A stretch of 64,000 bases of DNA, from the NCBI GenBank assembly GCA_004000515.1, contig CP034537.1:3486001-3550000 (forward strand), read 5' to 3'. Below are positions 19,507 through 28,243 of this stretch, one piece after another (the stretch's first letter is position 1; every line of letters starts with the position of its first letter). A program made the translations under genes and the position numbers. Origin of the DNA: Pseudomonas poae (GTDB lineage: Bacteria > Pseudomonadota > Gammaproteobacteria > Pseudomonadales > Pseudomonadaceae). The notes under the pieces were generated by a model that was not told the origin of the DNA, ran no database searches, and saw only the letters and a list, made by a program, of their open reading frames with translations.

Positions 19507-19775
19507 ATGAAAGGCCCCAAGGAATCGGTTCTTCCACTTTATTCCGTGCCCAATGCGCTCAGGCGTCGCCTGAGCTTGTCGGCAAGCCCTTGACCCCATC
19601 GGAGCTGGAGATACTCCGCTGGGCCGTAGAGGGCAAGACCGTCTGGGAAATCAGCCAGATTCGCGCGACGTCACAAGCCACGGTGAAATTCCATCTGCGC
19701 AATATCTACGGCAAATTGGAAGTTTCCAACCGCGTACAGGCAATGAACGAAGCGGCGCGACAAGGACTGTGTTGA
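19507..19775 (+). CDS. Small LuxR-type HTH protein; likely one-base frameshift
   Basis: A GerE/LuxR helix-turn-helix (PLTPSELEILRWAVEGKTVWEIS ... TVKFHLRNIYGKLEVSNR) without a sensor domain. The helix region is clear from 19590. An AAGGAGAG site and ATG at 19507 precede it in another frame. One missing C in the run 19515-19518 would join them into an 89-residue protein. Otherwise translation would have to start at TTG 19590 (61 residues). Orphan HTH proteins of this kind act as accessory regulators; the target is unknown. A terminator follows. Confidence 0.65.
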
Positions 19776-19782
19776 GCCCACG

Positions 19783-19822
19783 AAAAAGGGCCGCGATGCT
19801 CAATAGCGTCGCGGCCCTTTTC
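19783..19822 (+). terminator. Rho-independent terminator
   Basis: AAAAGGGCCGCGA pairs with TCGCGGCCCTTTT across a 12-base loop, between the convergent LuxR-HTH and DUF3509 genes, so it can serve both directions. Confidence 0.85.
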
Positions 19823-19833
19823 ACGTCTTGCGT

Positions 19834-20112
19834 TTAAGCCGAATGATAGGTCGGCAGGGCAAAGCGGTTCTGGCTTTGCAGCATCGAAATCTGTGGCAGT
19901 TCGCTGGCTTGTTCGGCCAGATCACGGCGAATGGCGCTGATGACCCAGGTCAGTTGGTCAGCGGTGTGCAGTTGCTGGTACGAGATGGAACGCTTGACCT
20001 GTTTGCCTTCGCTGTTGCGCAGGGTCAACAGGATGCCGCCGTCTGGACGTGGCTGGGTGGTGACGTCGTAGTTGGAAAATACAGAAGCGAATTTATCTTG
20101 GATCAGGCTCAT
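19834..20112 (-). CDS. DUF3509 domain protein
   Basis: 92 residues. The sequence SLIQDKFASVFSNYDVTTQPR and GGILLTLRNSEGKQVKRSIS match the DUF3509 family, found essentially in Pseudomonas. Small, soluble, no known role. It faces the LuxR-HTH gene across the shared terminator. Its start is preceded by an AT-rich region. Confidence 0.8.
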   Translation of the reverse strand: MSLIQDKFASVFSNYDVTTQPRPDGGILLTLRNSEGKQVKRSISYQQLHTADQLTWVISAIRRDLAEQASELPQISMLQSQNRFALPTYHSA

Positions 20113-20465
20113 GTCTATCAGCTCCGTTGGCTCAAGTTGGCAAGCATGGAGTGATAGGTGCAGTGATTGTGCCAGCTATTGATTTTCAGAAAAATCTTTA
20201 TAAATCAGTAGTTTGAAAAAATAACACATTTTCGGTTTCGTGCAATTTGCATGAATGGCCATCATGCATCCTGCATTTTGCGCTACTCGACCCACGTGGT
20301 TTGGCGCGCCGATATCCATAAAGACTTCCTTTAGGCTGCTTAATTCCTTTTTTCAGCGGACGTCCTTCGGGATACAAAACATTTCAAATCCTGCGTGTAC
20401 AGCCGAAGAGGGGCTGACGTATTTTCCTGCAAGGCATATCGAACAATAAGAAAAGGACGTTCCCC
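20113..20465. other. AT-rich intergenic region between DUF3509 and acyl-CoA synthetase
   Basis: About 350 bases without a convincing gene. It is richer in A+T than its surroundings and should hold the divergent promoters of both neighbours. I could not pick a clear -35/-10 pair or an operator. Confidence 0.5.
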
Positions 20466-22289
20466 ATGAGCCACCCGCAAAACGACATGATCACCTGGGG
20501 CATGATGCTGCGTAAGGTGCCCGCCATTGTTCGCGCGCTGCCACGGGTTGTGCGCGGCATGCGCGCCGCCAACGTCACTGACCCTGCGCAGTCTTGTGGT
20601 CTGGGCTGGCACTTTGAGCAAGCCACCCAGCGCAACCCAGACGGTGCCGCATTGCTGTATGGCGACCGCGTGCTCAGCTACCGCGAAGCCAACCAGCAGG
20701 CCAACCGCATTGCCCACCACCTGCAAGCCCAGGGCATCGTCAAGGGCGACGTGGTGGCGCTGTTTATCGAAAACCGCCCGGAACTGCTGCTCAATGTATT
20801 GGCCGTGGCCAAGCTGGGTGGCATCTGCGCCATGCTCAACACCGCGCAAACTCAAGGCGCGCTGGTGCACAGCCTGAATCTGGTGAGTCCTGTGGCAATT
20901 GTGGTCGGCGCAGAATTGGTGGCGGCCTATGCCGCGGTGCGTGATCAGGTGGGCATTCGCGCAGAGCGCACCTGGTTCGTCGCCGATCAACAGGCCGGCG
21001 CAGTGCCCGAAGGGTATAGCGATCTGCTGGCTGACAGCGCCGAGTGCTCGGTAGAGAACCCAACCAGCACCGCGCACATCTTCTTCAACGACCCTTGCTT
21101 CTATATCTACACCTCCGGCACCACCGGGCTGCCCAAGGCCGGCATCATGAAACATGGCCGTTGGACCAAGACGGCGGTGAGCTTCGGCAGCATTGCTCTG
21201 GACATGGGTCCGGAAGATGTCCTGTATTGCACGTTGCCGCTTTACCACGCCACGGGCCTTTGCGTGTGCTGGGGCTCGGCGATTGTCGGTGCTTCCGGGT
21301 TTGCTATTCGGCGTAAGTTCAGCGCCAGCCAGTTCTGGGACGATGCGCGCAAGTTCAAGGCGACCACCCTGGGTTATGTCGGCGAACTGTGCCGCTACCT
21401 GCTCGACCAGCCGCCGAGTGCAAGCGATCGCGACAACCGCGTGACCAAGATGGTCGGCAACGGCCTGCGCCCTGGAGTGTGGGCGCAGTTCAAGGCGCGT
21501 TACGGTGTCGAGCATATCTGTGAACTGTATGCCGCCAGCGATGGCAATATCGGCTTCACCAACATATTGAATTTCGACAATACCGTAGGCTTCTGCCTGC
21601 AGCATTGGGCGTTAGGACTACGCCCACGACAACGGCGAGCCGCTGCGGGGCAGTGATGGTTTCATGCGCAAGGTGCAGACGGGCGGGCAGGGCCTGCTGC
21701 TCGCCAGGATCGATGAGAAATCGCCCTTCGACGGCTACACCGACCCGGAAAAGAACCGCAAGGTGATCCTCACTGACGTGTTCGAGAAGGGCGACCGTTA
21801 CTTCAATACCGGTGACCTGGTGCGCAGCATCGGCTTCGGCCATGCGCAATTTGTTGATCGCCTGGGGATACCTATCGCTGGAAAGGTGAAAACGTCTCCA
21901 CCACCGAAGTGGAAAACGTCCTGCTGCAACACCCGCAAATTGCCGAAGTCGTGGCCTATGGCGTGGAAATCGAAAACACCAACGGCCGCGCCGGTATGGT
22001 CGCCATCACCCCAAGCGAGTCCCTGGCAGCCCTGGATATGCGCGAGTTGCTGCAATTTGCTCACGGCCAATTGCCGCACTATGCGGTGCCGCTGTTCCTG
22101 CGCATCAAGGTGAAGATGGAAACCACGGGCACGTTCAAGTACCAGAAAGTGCGACTCAAGGAAGAGGCGTTCGATCCGGAAAAGGCCGGTAACGACCCGG
22201 TGTACGCCTGGTTGCCGGGGTCGGACTGCTACGTGCCGGTGACTGATGAATTGATGGCACAGATCCAGGGCGGCCACTTTCGTTATTAA
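20466..22289 (+). CDS. Long-chain acyl-CoA synthetase (FATP/very-long-chain type); two frameshifts
   Basis: About 608 residues after correction. AMP-forming ligase that activates long-chain fatty acids to acyl-CoA, membrane-associated. The AMP-binding P-loop is IYTSGTTGLPKAGIMKHGRW, followed by LPLYHATGLCVCWG and ELYAASDGNIGFTN, and later FNTGDLVRSIGFGHAQFVDR with GENVSTTEVENVL. The frame changes at about 21611-21616 and at the G4 run 21864-21867. Restoring a G there gives RLGDTYRWKGENV. AAGGAC precedes the ATG. Family: FadD6/FATP-like rather than FadD1/2. Confidence 0.87.
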
Positions 22290-22416
22290 CTGCAGCGTTA
22301 TTAACGGCAGCATTATTGATTCTGACTATGGGCGCTTTTGACAAAAAAGCCATGACATGTGGGAACTCCCTCGCGACACTGGGCGCCATATAAAGGACCA
22401 GACAAGGAGCCCCCAC

Positions 22417-22932
22417 ATGTCAGACCAAGCCAAACAAATGACCGAAGACGAAGCCGCCGAATTTGCCGAGCAGGTGTTCGACGTGGCCCGCCGAGGCGAC
22501 GCAGCCATGCTTGCAGCGCTTTTGGCCAAAGGCCTGCCGGCGAACTTTCGCAATCACAATGGCGACACCTTGCTGATGCTCGCGGCCTACCATGGCCACG
22601 CCGAAGCGGTAAAAGTGTTGCTGGAATTCAAGGCAGACCCACTGATCGCCAACGACAAGAACCAGTTGCCGATTGCCGGCGCAGCGTTCAAGGGCAACCT
22701 CGACGTGGTCAAGGCGCTGATCGAAGGCGGGGCGCCGGTGGATGCAGCGTCGTCCGATGGCCGTACGGCGTTGATGATGGCGGCAATGTTCAACCGCGTG
22801 GAAATGCTCGACTACCTGCTCGGCCAGGGCGCCAACCCCAAGGCTGTTGATGCCCAGGGCGCAACCGCATTGGCGGCGGCGCAAACCATGGGCGCAGTGG
22901 ATACGGCGGCGAAGTTGCAGAAACTGGTGTAG
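22417..22932 (+). CDS. Ankyrin repeat protein
   Basis: 171 residues with four ankyrin repeats. They are visible as GDTLLMLAAYHGHAEAVKVL, NQLPIAGAAFKGNLDVVKAL, GRTALMMAAMFNRVEMLDYL and a shorter last repeat. No signal peptide, so probably cytosolic. AAGGAG lies 7 bases before the chosen ATG. Likely a protein-interaction module; some Pseudomonas ankyrin proteins support catalase activity, but no catalase gene is adjacent here. Confidence 0.85.
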   Translation: MSDQAKQMTEDEAAEFAEQVFDVARRGDAAMLAALLAKGLPANFRNHNGDTLLMLAAYHGHAEAVKVLLEFKADPLIANDKNQLPIAGAAFKGNLDVVKALIEGGAPVDAASSDGRTALMMAAMFNRVEMLDYLLGQGANPKAVDAQGATALAAAQTMGAVDTAAKLQKLV

Positions 22933-22973
22933 GCTTTGCGCCCTCAAAAACCAGCCCGCCACAGGATCGCCCC

Positions 22974-23504
22974 ATGAAAACCGCCCTCGTCGAACTCATC
23001 AGCAAAATCAGCGCCGGCGTCATGGGCGAAGACGAAGTGGCGCGCATCGCCACTGAGGCGGCCCAGGCCTACGCGGATCCAGCGGCGTTTCTGGCGGCCA
23101 ATCCGGATATCAACTACGACGACACTTTCCCAATTCCACTGGGTGAGTGGGTGGTGGTTGGCAGCCTGCCGGACACCGTACTGTTCCAGGCCGATACCTA
23201 TGGTGACCTGTTTGCGCAGATCGTGGCGTCGTTCGGTCCCGGCGTTGCGTTCAATCTCAAGCCCAAGCAACTGGCCAAGACCGAAGACCTCACCGCGCTG
23301 AATCGCATCCAGATCCAGATGAGCGCCCTCAGCCCGGAAGACGGTGGCTATGTGCTGCTGGACTTCAGCCAATTGCTGGATGACGAGATCCAGGCCGTGC
23401 TGGTGTACGGCAACGACCTGCCTCGCGTGTTGGAACTGTGCGCCGAAGTGGGCATCAAGGGCGAGCCATCGCTGGAAGCGCTGCGAATCGCCCTACACGT
23501 CTGA
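22974..23504 (+). CDS. Conserved hypothetical protein
   Basis: 176-residue acidic soluble protein, MKTALVELISKISAGVMGED onward, 41 bases after the ankyrin gene and probably in its operon. It contains a central NYDDTFPIPLGEWVVVGSLPD segment. I do not recognise a domain. Confidence 0.65.
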   Translation: MKTALVELISKISAGVMGEDEVARIATEAAQAYADPAAFLAANPDINYDDTFPIPLGEWVVVGSLPDTVLFQADTYGDLFAQIVASFGPGVAFNLKPKQLAKTEDLTALNRIQIQMSALSPEDGGYVLLDFSQLLDDEIQAVLVYGNDLPRVLELCAEVGIKGEPSLEALRIALHV

Positions 23505-23572
23505 AATAAAACGGAACCCACGCCAGGGCTGACTATCCTACAAGTGCATGCCCTCACTTTAGGAGCGACACC

Positions 23573-23764
23573 ATGGGTTCCACCTTTAACGGCTTGATCG
23601 GGCTGATCATCCTGGCGCTGGATATCTGGGCGATCATCAACGTGTTCAAAAGCGGCGCAAGCACGGGCGCCAAAGTGTTGTGGATTCTCTTGATCCTGCT
23701 GTTGCCGGTGCTGGGCCTGATTATCTGGGCAATTGCCGGGCCGCGAGGCAACGTGCGGATCTGA
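23573..23764 (+). CDS. Small PLDc_N domain membrane protein
   Basis: 63 residues with two transmembrane helices and the PLDc_N pattern, LDIWAIINVFKSG then LLPVLGLIIWAIAGPRG. Such proteins are the isolated N-terminal segment of cardiolipin synthases, without the catalytic HKD domain. The start is preceded by AGGAG. Role unknown. Confidence 0.8.
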   Translation: MGSTFNGLIGLIILALDIWAIINVFKSGASTGAKVLWILLILLLPVLGLIIWAIAGPRGNVRI

Positions 23765-23800
23765 GTGTTTCATTGATTCCAATGTGAACGCATTCCCAAT

Positions 23801-23887
23801 GTGGGAGCGGGCTTGCTCGCGAATTCGGTGTTTCAGTCACAGATGTGTTGGCTGACCCACTGCATTCGCGAGCAAGCCCGCTCCCAC
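23801..23887. repeat. REPIN (inverted REP pair, GCGGGCTTGCTCGC variant)
   Basis: Arms GTGGGAGCGGGCTTGCTCGC and GCGAGCAAGCCCGCTCCCAC are perfect inverses around a ~47-base centre. This is the 'CTCGCGAATTC' subtype, differing from the CCTGCGAT subtype at 10.4 and 43.2 kb. Confidence 0.9.
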
Positions 23888-24178
23888 ATTCACTTTCGGT
23901 GAGCCCTGAAGATTTGTGTGTCGAAATATTCGGTGCACAGAATTTTCACAACTCGTTTTGGATAATTCCCACGCTTCGTTTCCTTGTCGGAAAAGTCTTT
24001 TTTTCGCTAGGGAATCCGTCATCAAGCATCTCTAACCCTCAGTAATCAATAGCGTTGCTGGCAGTGATGGGGCACCATTCGCGCCAAAGCGCTGCCTGCC
24101 CGTTCTTACATGCTTGAGTCTGGATAGGGGCCGCTGCAATATTTCGCTACTTAAACTTCCAATGGGTCCTGAAACGAC
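23888..24178. other. Intergenic region upstream of the LTA-synthase-like gene
   Basis: About 290 bases after the REPIN without a supported gene. Apart from the promoter at its 3' end (24114-24142) nothing was identified. Confidence 0.5.
24114..24142 (+). promoter_or_regulatory. Sigma70-type promoter candidate
   Basis: TTGAGT (24114-24119) and CAATAT (24137-24142) are separated by 17 bases, predicting a ~30-base leader for the following gene. Confidence 0.4.
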
Positions 24179-26266
24179 ATGGCAAACCCGGACGCCCTGA
24201 ATCAGCAGCGAGCTTCTAATCGCCTGCTGCAACCGACCGTCAAATCCCATCTGGCATACACGCTGCTCTGCGCGCTGGTCATGATGGTGATGTTCTCCCT
24301 GCTGCGCCTGGCGCTGCTGGTCTACAACCGCGAGATGATCCTCGACACCCCGGCCTCGACCTTCCTTGAAGCGTTCGCCAACGGCACGCGCTTTGACATC
24401 CGCTTTGTGATGTATGCGCTGGTTCCGCTGCTGCTGGCACTGTTCAGCGTTCGGGCCATGGCGGCACGTGGCTTCTTTCGTTTCTGGTTGACCATTGCCT
24501 CCAGCATTGCCCTGTTCCTGGGCCTGATGGAAATGGACTTCTACCGTGAGTTTCACCAGCGCCTCAACGGCCTGGTGTTCCAGTACGTGAAGGAAGACCC
24601 GAAAACTGTGATGAGCATGCTCTGGTACGGTTTCCCGGTGGTGCGCTACCTGCTGGCCTGGGCCGTCGGTACGCTGATCCTGAGCATTGCGTTCAAAGGC
24701 GCTGACCGCGCCACCCGCCCGCGTGGCCCGTTCAGTGGCGGCAGCATCAGCACCCGCCAGGTCGCGCCGTGGTACATGCGCAGCGCGGTGTTCGTGGTCT
24801 GCTTGCTGGTTGCCGTGGTTGCCATCCGTGGCACCCTGCGCCAAGGTCCGCCATTGCGTTGGGGTGACGTCTACACCACCGACTCGAACTTCGCCAACCA
24901 GTTGGGCCTCAATGGCACTTTGTCGTTGATCGCGGCGGCCAAATCGCGTTTCTCCGAGGACCGTTCCAACGTCTGGAAAGCCACCCTGGATCAACCGCTG
25001 GCCACCCAGACCGTGCGTGACATGCTGGTGCTGCCGCAAGAGAAACTGGTGGATGCCGATATCGCCGCCGTGCGCCGTGACTACACGCCACCGGCCGAAA
25101 AGACCCTGCCGATCAAGAACGTGGTCGTGATCCTGATGGAGAGCTTTGCCGGTCACTCGGTGGGCGCCCTAGGTCGTCCGGGCAATATCACGCCGTACTT
25201 CGACAAACTGTCCAAGGAAGGCCTGCTGTTCGACCGTTTCTTCTCCAACGGCACCCACACCCACCAGGGTATGTTCGCCACCATGGCGTGCTTCCCGAAC
25301 CTGCCGGGCTTCGAATACCTGATGCAGACCCCCGAAGGCAGCCACAAGCTGTCGGGCTTGCCGCAGTTGCTCAGCACGCGCAAGTTTGACGACGTGTATG
25401 TCTACAACGGCGACTTCGCCTGGGACAACCAGTCGGGCTTCTTCAGCAACCAGGGCATGACCAACTTCATTGGTCGAAATGACTTCGTCAACCCGGTGTT
25501 CTCCGACCCGACGTGGGGCGTGTCCGACCAGGACATGTTCAACCGTGGCCTGGAAGAGTTGAAGGCACGTGAAGGCGGCAAGCCGTTCTACGCGCTGCTG
25601 CAAACCCTGTCCAACCACACGCCGTACGCCTTGCCGACCCCATTGCCGGTCGAGAAAGTCACCGACCGTGGCAGCCTCAACGAGCATTTGACGGCGATGC
25701 GCTACTCCGACTGGGCCCTGGGCCAGTTCTTTGAAAAGGCCCGCAAGGAGCCGTACTTCAAGGAAACCTTGTTCGTGATCGTGGGTGACCACGGCTTCGG
25801 CAACGAGCAGCAAATCACCGAGATGGACCTGGGGCGCTTCAACGTGCCGATGCTGATGATTGCACCGGGCATGCAGGAGAAGTTCGGCGAGCGTGACCAC
25901 ACCGTGGGTACGCAGATCGACATCGTGCCGACCATCATGGGCCGCCTCGGTGGCGACACCCTGCACCAGTGCTGGGGCCGTGACTTGCTGAACCTGCCGG
26001 AAGGCGACAAGGGCTTTGGCGTGATCAAGCCATCGGGCAGCGATCAGACCGTGGCGCTGGTGACAGCAGACCGCATTCTCGTACTGCCCAAGGAAATGCC
26101 GCCGAAACTGTGGGAATACGAACTGGGCGCCAACCCTACCGGCAAAGTGATTCCTGAATCGCCGGACGAGGCGGCGCTGAAGCAGAAGCTTGAGTCGTTC
26201 TTGCAAACGGCTACCAAGAGCCTGTTGGACAACACCGCTGGTGTGGTTAATGGCAAGCCGGACTAA
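24179..26266 (+). CDS. LTA-synthase family phosphoglycerol/phosphoethanolamine transferase-like sulfatase
   Basis: 695 residues. Five N-terminal membrane helices (about 20-45, 72-96, 100-120, 150-170 and 200-218) are followed by a periplasmic alkaline-phosphatase/sulfatase-fold domain from about 300. Metal-site features are VVVILMESFAGHSVGALG (Glu), the catalytic threonine region NGTHTHQGMFATM and VIVGDHGFGN (Asp-His). In Gram-negatives such enzymes modify periplasmic glucans or lipids with phosphoglycerol or phosphoethanolamine. The precise acceptor is not clear. The gene is intact and ends in a terminator. Confidence 0.88.
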   Translation: MANPDALNQQRASNRLLQPTVKSHLAYTLLCALVMMVMFSLLRLALLVYNREMILDTPASTFLEAFANGTRFDIRFVMYALVPLLLALFSVRAMAARGFFRFWLTIASSIALFLGLMEMDFYREFHQRLNGLVFQYVKEDPKTVMSMLWYGFPVVRYLLAWAVGTLILSIAFKGADRATRPRGPFSGGSISTRQVAPWYMRSAVFVVCLLVAVVAIRGTLRQGPPLRWGDVYTTDSNFANQLGLNGTLSLIAAAKSRFSEDRSNVWKATLDQPLATQTVRDMLVLPQEKLVDADIAAVRRDYTPPAEKTLPIKNVVVILMESFAGHSVGALGRPGNITPYFDKLSKEGLLFDRFFSNGTHTHQGMFATMACFPNLPGFEYLMQTPEGSHKLSGLPQLLSTRKFDDVYVYNGDFAWDNQSGFFSNQGMTNFIGRNDFVNPVFSDPTWGVSDQDMFNRGLEELKAREGGKPFYALLQTLSNHTPYALPTPLPVEKVTDRGSLNEHLTAMRYSDWALGQFFEKARKEPYFKETLFVIVGDHGFGNEQQITEMDLGRFNVPMLMIAPGMQEKFGERDHTVGTQIDIVPTIMGRLGGDTLHQCWGRDLLNLPEGDKGFGVIKPSGSDQTVALVTADRILVLPKEMPPKLWEYELGANPTGKVIPESPDEAALKQKLESFLQTATKSLLDNTAGVVNGKPD

Positions 26267-26280
26267 CTAACCGGCAATAA

Positions 26281-26308
26281 AAAGAGGCCTGTAGAGGCCT
26301 CTTTTTTT
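26281..26308 (+). terminator. Rho-independent terminator
   Basis: AAAGAGGCCT and AGGCCTCTTTTTTT form a stem with a four-base loop and a T run, 14 bases after the sulfatase stop. Confidence 0.9.
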
Positions 26309-26317
26309 GCGCTGTCT

Positions 26318-26470
26318 TTATATCCGACCGAGCAACAACAGCACCAGCAGAACAACCAGGACAACCCCGAGGATACCCGACGGGCCATAACCCCAGTTAC
26401 GGGAGTGCGGGAATACTGGCAGGCCACCGACCAGCAGGAGGATCAGGATAATGATCAGAATGAGGCTCAT
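26318..26470 (-). CDS. DUF3309 family small hydrophobic protein
   Basis: 50 residues, MSLILIIILILLLVGGLPVF then HSRNWGYGPSGILG and a second hydrophobic stretch ending LLLLGRI. This is the DUF3309 pattern of tiny two-helix membrane proteins, often stress-induced in pseudomonads. The start is set at MSLIL, as in the family. Confidence 0.8.
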   Translation of the reverse strand: MSLILIIILILLLVGGLPVFPHSRNWGYGPSGILGVVLVVLLVLLLLGRI

Positions 26471-26796
26471 ATTTTTTTTCCTTATAGGCCTTCTGCAAGA
26501 CCGGTTATTCAACGATAGGCCCGCAAGTTAATTGCGGACGCCTTACCAACTCCGACTGTGTGCACTCGTAGAAAATTCCAAGTTTTTTTAAAGCATTTCG
26601 CAAACATGCTTATTTCTTTTAATTCGCTCGCACTCCTGACGGCCTAGTTGAAAAGATTGAACTTAGGTCATAGGAGAGCATCCGACCCGCCCGCGGGTTT
26701 GCCTGGGGCATTCATCACCCTGATGGTGCGTGGGTGCAGGAAAAACCTTCGCTACACTGCCGATCACTTCTACCGTGAACCACAAGGCTACTTCCT
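26471..26796. other. Intergenic region upstream of the SDR gene
   Basis: About 325 bases between the divergent DUF3309 and SDR genes. It should contain both promoters. The stretch TTGAAAAGATTGAACTTAGG near 26650 is AT-rich, but no certain promoter or operator was identified. Confidence 0.5.
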
Positions 26797-27612
26797 ATGC
26801 AAAATCGCATGATGATCACTGGCGCCGGGTCCGGCCTGGGTCGTGAAATCGCTCTGCGCTGGGCCCGTGAGGGTTGGCAGTTGGCGTTGTCGGACGTCAG
26901 TGAGGCAGGCCTGCAGGAAACCCTCAAATTGGTTCGCGAAGCAGGTGGCGATGGTTTTATCCAGCGCTGTGATGTGCGCGATTACAGCCAGCTCACTGCG
27001 TTTGCCCAAGCCTGTGAGGTCAAGCTCGGTGGCATCGATGTGATCGTCAACAATGCCGGCGTGGCTTCGGGCGGGTTCTTCGCCGAGCTATCCCTGGAGG
27101 ATTGGGACTGGCAGATCGCGATCAACCTGATGGGCGTGGTCAAGGGCTGCAAGGCGTTCCTGCCGCTGCTGGAAAAAAGCAAGGGGCGCATCATCAACAT
27201 CGCCTCCATGGCAGCGCTGATGCAAGGCCCGGCCATGAGCAACTACAACGTGGCCAAGGCTGGCGTGGTGGCGCTGTCGGAAAGTTTGCTGGTGGAGCTC
27301 AAACAGCAGGAAGTCGGCGTGCACGTCGTTTGCCCATCGTTCTTCCAGACCAACCTGCTGGACTCGTTCCGTGGCCCAACGCCAGCCATGAAAGCCCAGG
27401 TCGGCAAGTTGCTGGAAAGCTCGCCCATTTCGGCGGCCGACATCGCTGACTATATTTACCAGCGCGTTGCAGAAGGCGAGTTCATGATCCTGCCCCACGA
27501 GCAGGGGCGCATGGCATGGGCGTTGAAGCAGAAGAACCCGCAGTTGCTCTATGACGAAATGACCAGCATGGCCGACAAGATGCGTGCTAAAGCTCAGGCA
27601 GCCAGAGGCTGA
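26797..27612 (+). CDS. Short-chain dehydrogenase/reductase
   Basis: 271-residue NAD(P)-dependent oxidoreductase. Rossmann TGAGSGLGREIALRWA is at 8-23, NNAGVASGG at about 88-96, INIASMAAL carries the catalytic serine, and the YxxxK pair is in SNYNVAKAG. An Asp after strand 2 (LALSD) favours NAD. The substrate is unknown. Confidence 0.9.
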   Translation: MQNRMMITGAGSGLGREIALRWAREGWQLALSDVSEAGLQETLKLVREAGGDGFIQRCDVRDYSQLTAFAQACEVKLGGIDVIVNNAGVASGGFFAELSLEDWDWQIAINLMGVVKGCKAFLPLLEKSKGRIINIASMAALMQGPAMSNYNVAKAGVVALSESLLVELKQQEVGVHVVCPSFFQTNLLDSFRGPTPAMKAQVGKLLESSPISAADIADYIYQRVAEGEFMILPHEQGRMAWALKQKNPQLLYDEMTSMADKMRAKAQAARG

Positions 27613-27739
27613 TCAGTCTGTGGTCTGTCAGGAAATTACCCATGTATGTAGGGTCTGACTGATTTCGCTGCAAGGCATTGATGCCTCTTCTCCCTGCGCG
27701 CATGGTCGAAGTCCTTTCACTGTTAAAAGGACAAACGCC

Positions 27740-27943
27740 ATGCTGGTCTTAAGCCGCGCCGTAGGCGAAGTCATCTCCATTGGCGATGACATCGCCGTGC
27801 ACATCCTTGAGTTGAACGGTAACCACGTGAAGTTCGGCGTTGAAGCGCCGGCCGGGGTGCACGTCCATCGCGCCGAGGTCTATCAAAAGATCCTCGATCG
27901 CCACTGCGCCACCACTCACCCGGTGCAAGTGCCCAACCTCTAG
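27740..27943 (+). CDS. CsrA/RsmA-family post-transcriptional regulator (divergent, RsmI-like)
   Basis: 67 residues. CsrA proteins are dimers that bind GGA motifs in mRNA leaders. Core residues are kept: Leu4, Arg6, Gly9-Glu10, Gly15-Asp16, Gly33-Val34, Ala36-Pro37, and His43-Arg44, the arginine needed for RNA contact. Usual residues differ at 7 (Ala, not Arg), 29 (His), 31 (Lys) and 32 (Phe). Pseudomonads of this group have RsmA, RsmE and RsmI; this divergent form best fits RsmI. The ribosome site AAAAGGACAA includes a GGA, so self-repression is possible. Confidence 0.88.
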   Translation: MLVLSRAVGEVISIGDDIAVHILELNGNHVKFGVEAPAGVHVHRAEVYQKILDRHCATTHPVQVPNL

Positions 27944-27946
27944 GCG

Positions 27947-28174
27947 TCAGTCGAACAGATGCTTGGGCACATCGTGCTTGAGCATCAACTGGCACTGCTC
28001 GCTTTCCGGGTCGAACACAATCAGTGCCTGGCCTTTGGTCAACGCCTGGCGCACACGCAGCACGCGGGTTTCCAGGGGCGTGTCATCGCCGTTGTCGGTG
28101 CCGTCACGGGTGACGAAGTCTTCGATGAGGCGCGTCAGGGTGTCGACTTCAAGTGCGTCGTAGGGAATCAGCAT
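27947..28174 (-). CDS. YheU family (UPF0270) protein
   Basis: 75 residues starting MLIPYDALEVDTLTRLIEDFVTRDG, the UPF0270/YheU signature. Small cytosolic protein of unknown role. Its stop is 3 bases from the convergent CsrA-family gene. The NAGGN operon ends upstream on the same strand. Confidence 0.85.
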   Translation of the reverse strand: MLIPYDALEVDTLTRLIEDFVTRDGTDNGDDTPLETRVLRVRQALTKGQALIVFDPESEQCQLMLKHDVPKHLFD

Positions 28175-28243
28175 ACAAGCCTCAGGTGTTGGGTCCCGGC
28201 GATGCTACTGCGCCGGGGCCCTTGTTACCAGCAGTTGCCAGCG

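Noticed and set aside
19381..19599. 72-codon minus-strand open frame next to the LuxR-HTH gene
   Set aside because: It overlaps the LuxR gene's own ribosome site and N-terminus, has no family resemblance and no good ribosome site.
22355..22395. GTGGGAACTCCCTCGCG sequence resembling a REP end
   Set aside because: Only part of one arm, with no inverse partner nearby.
28195..28218. CCCGGCG...CGCCGGG hairpin after the M42 peptidase gene
   Set aside because: Stem is plausible but lacks a T tract in either direction, so it was not called as a terminator.
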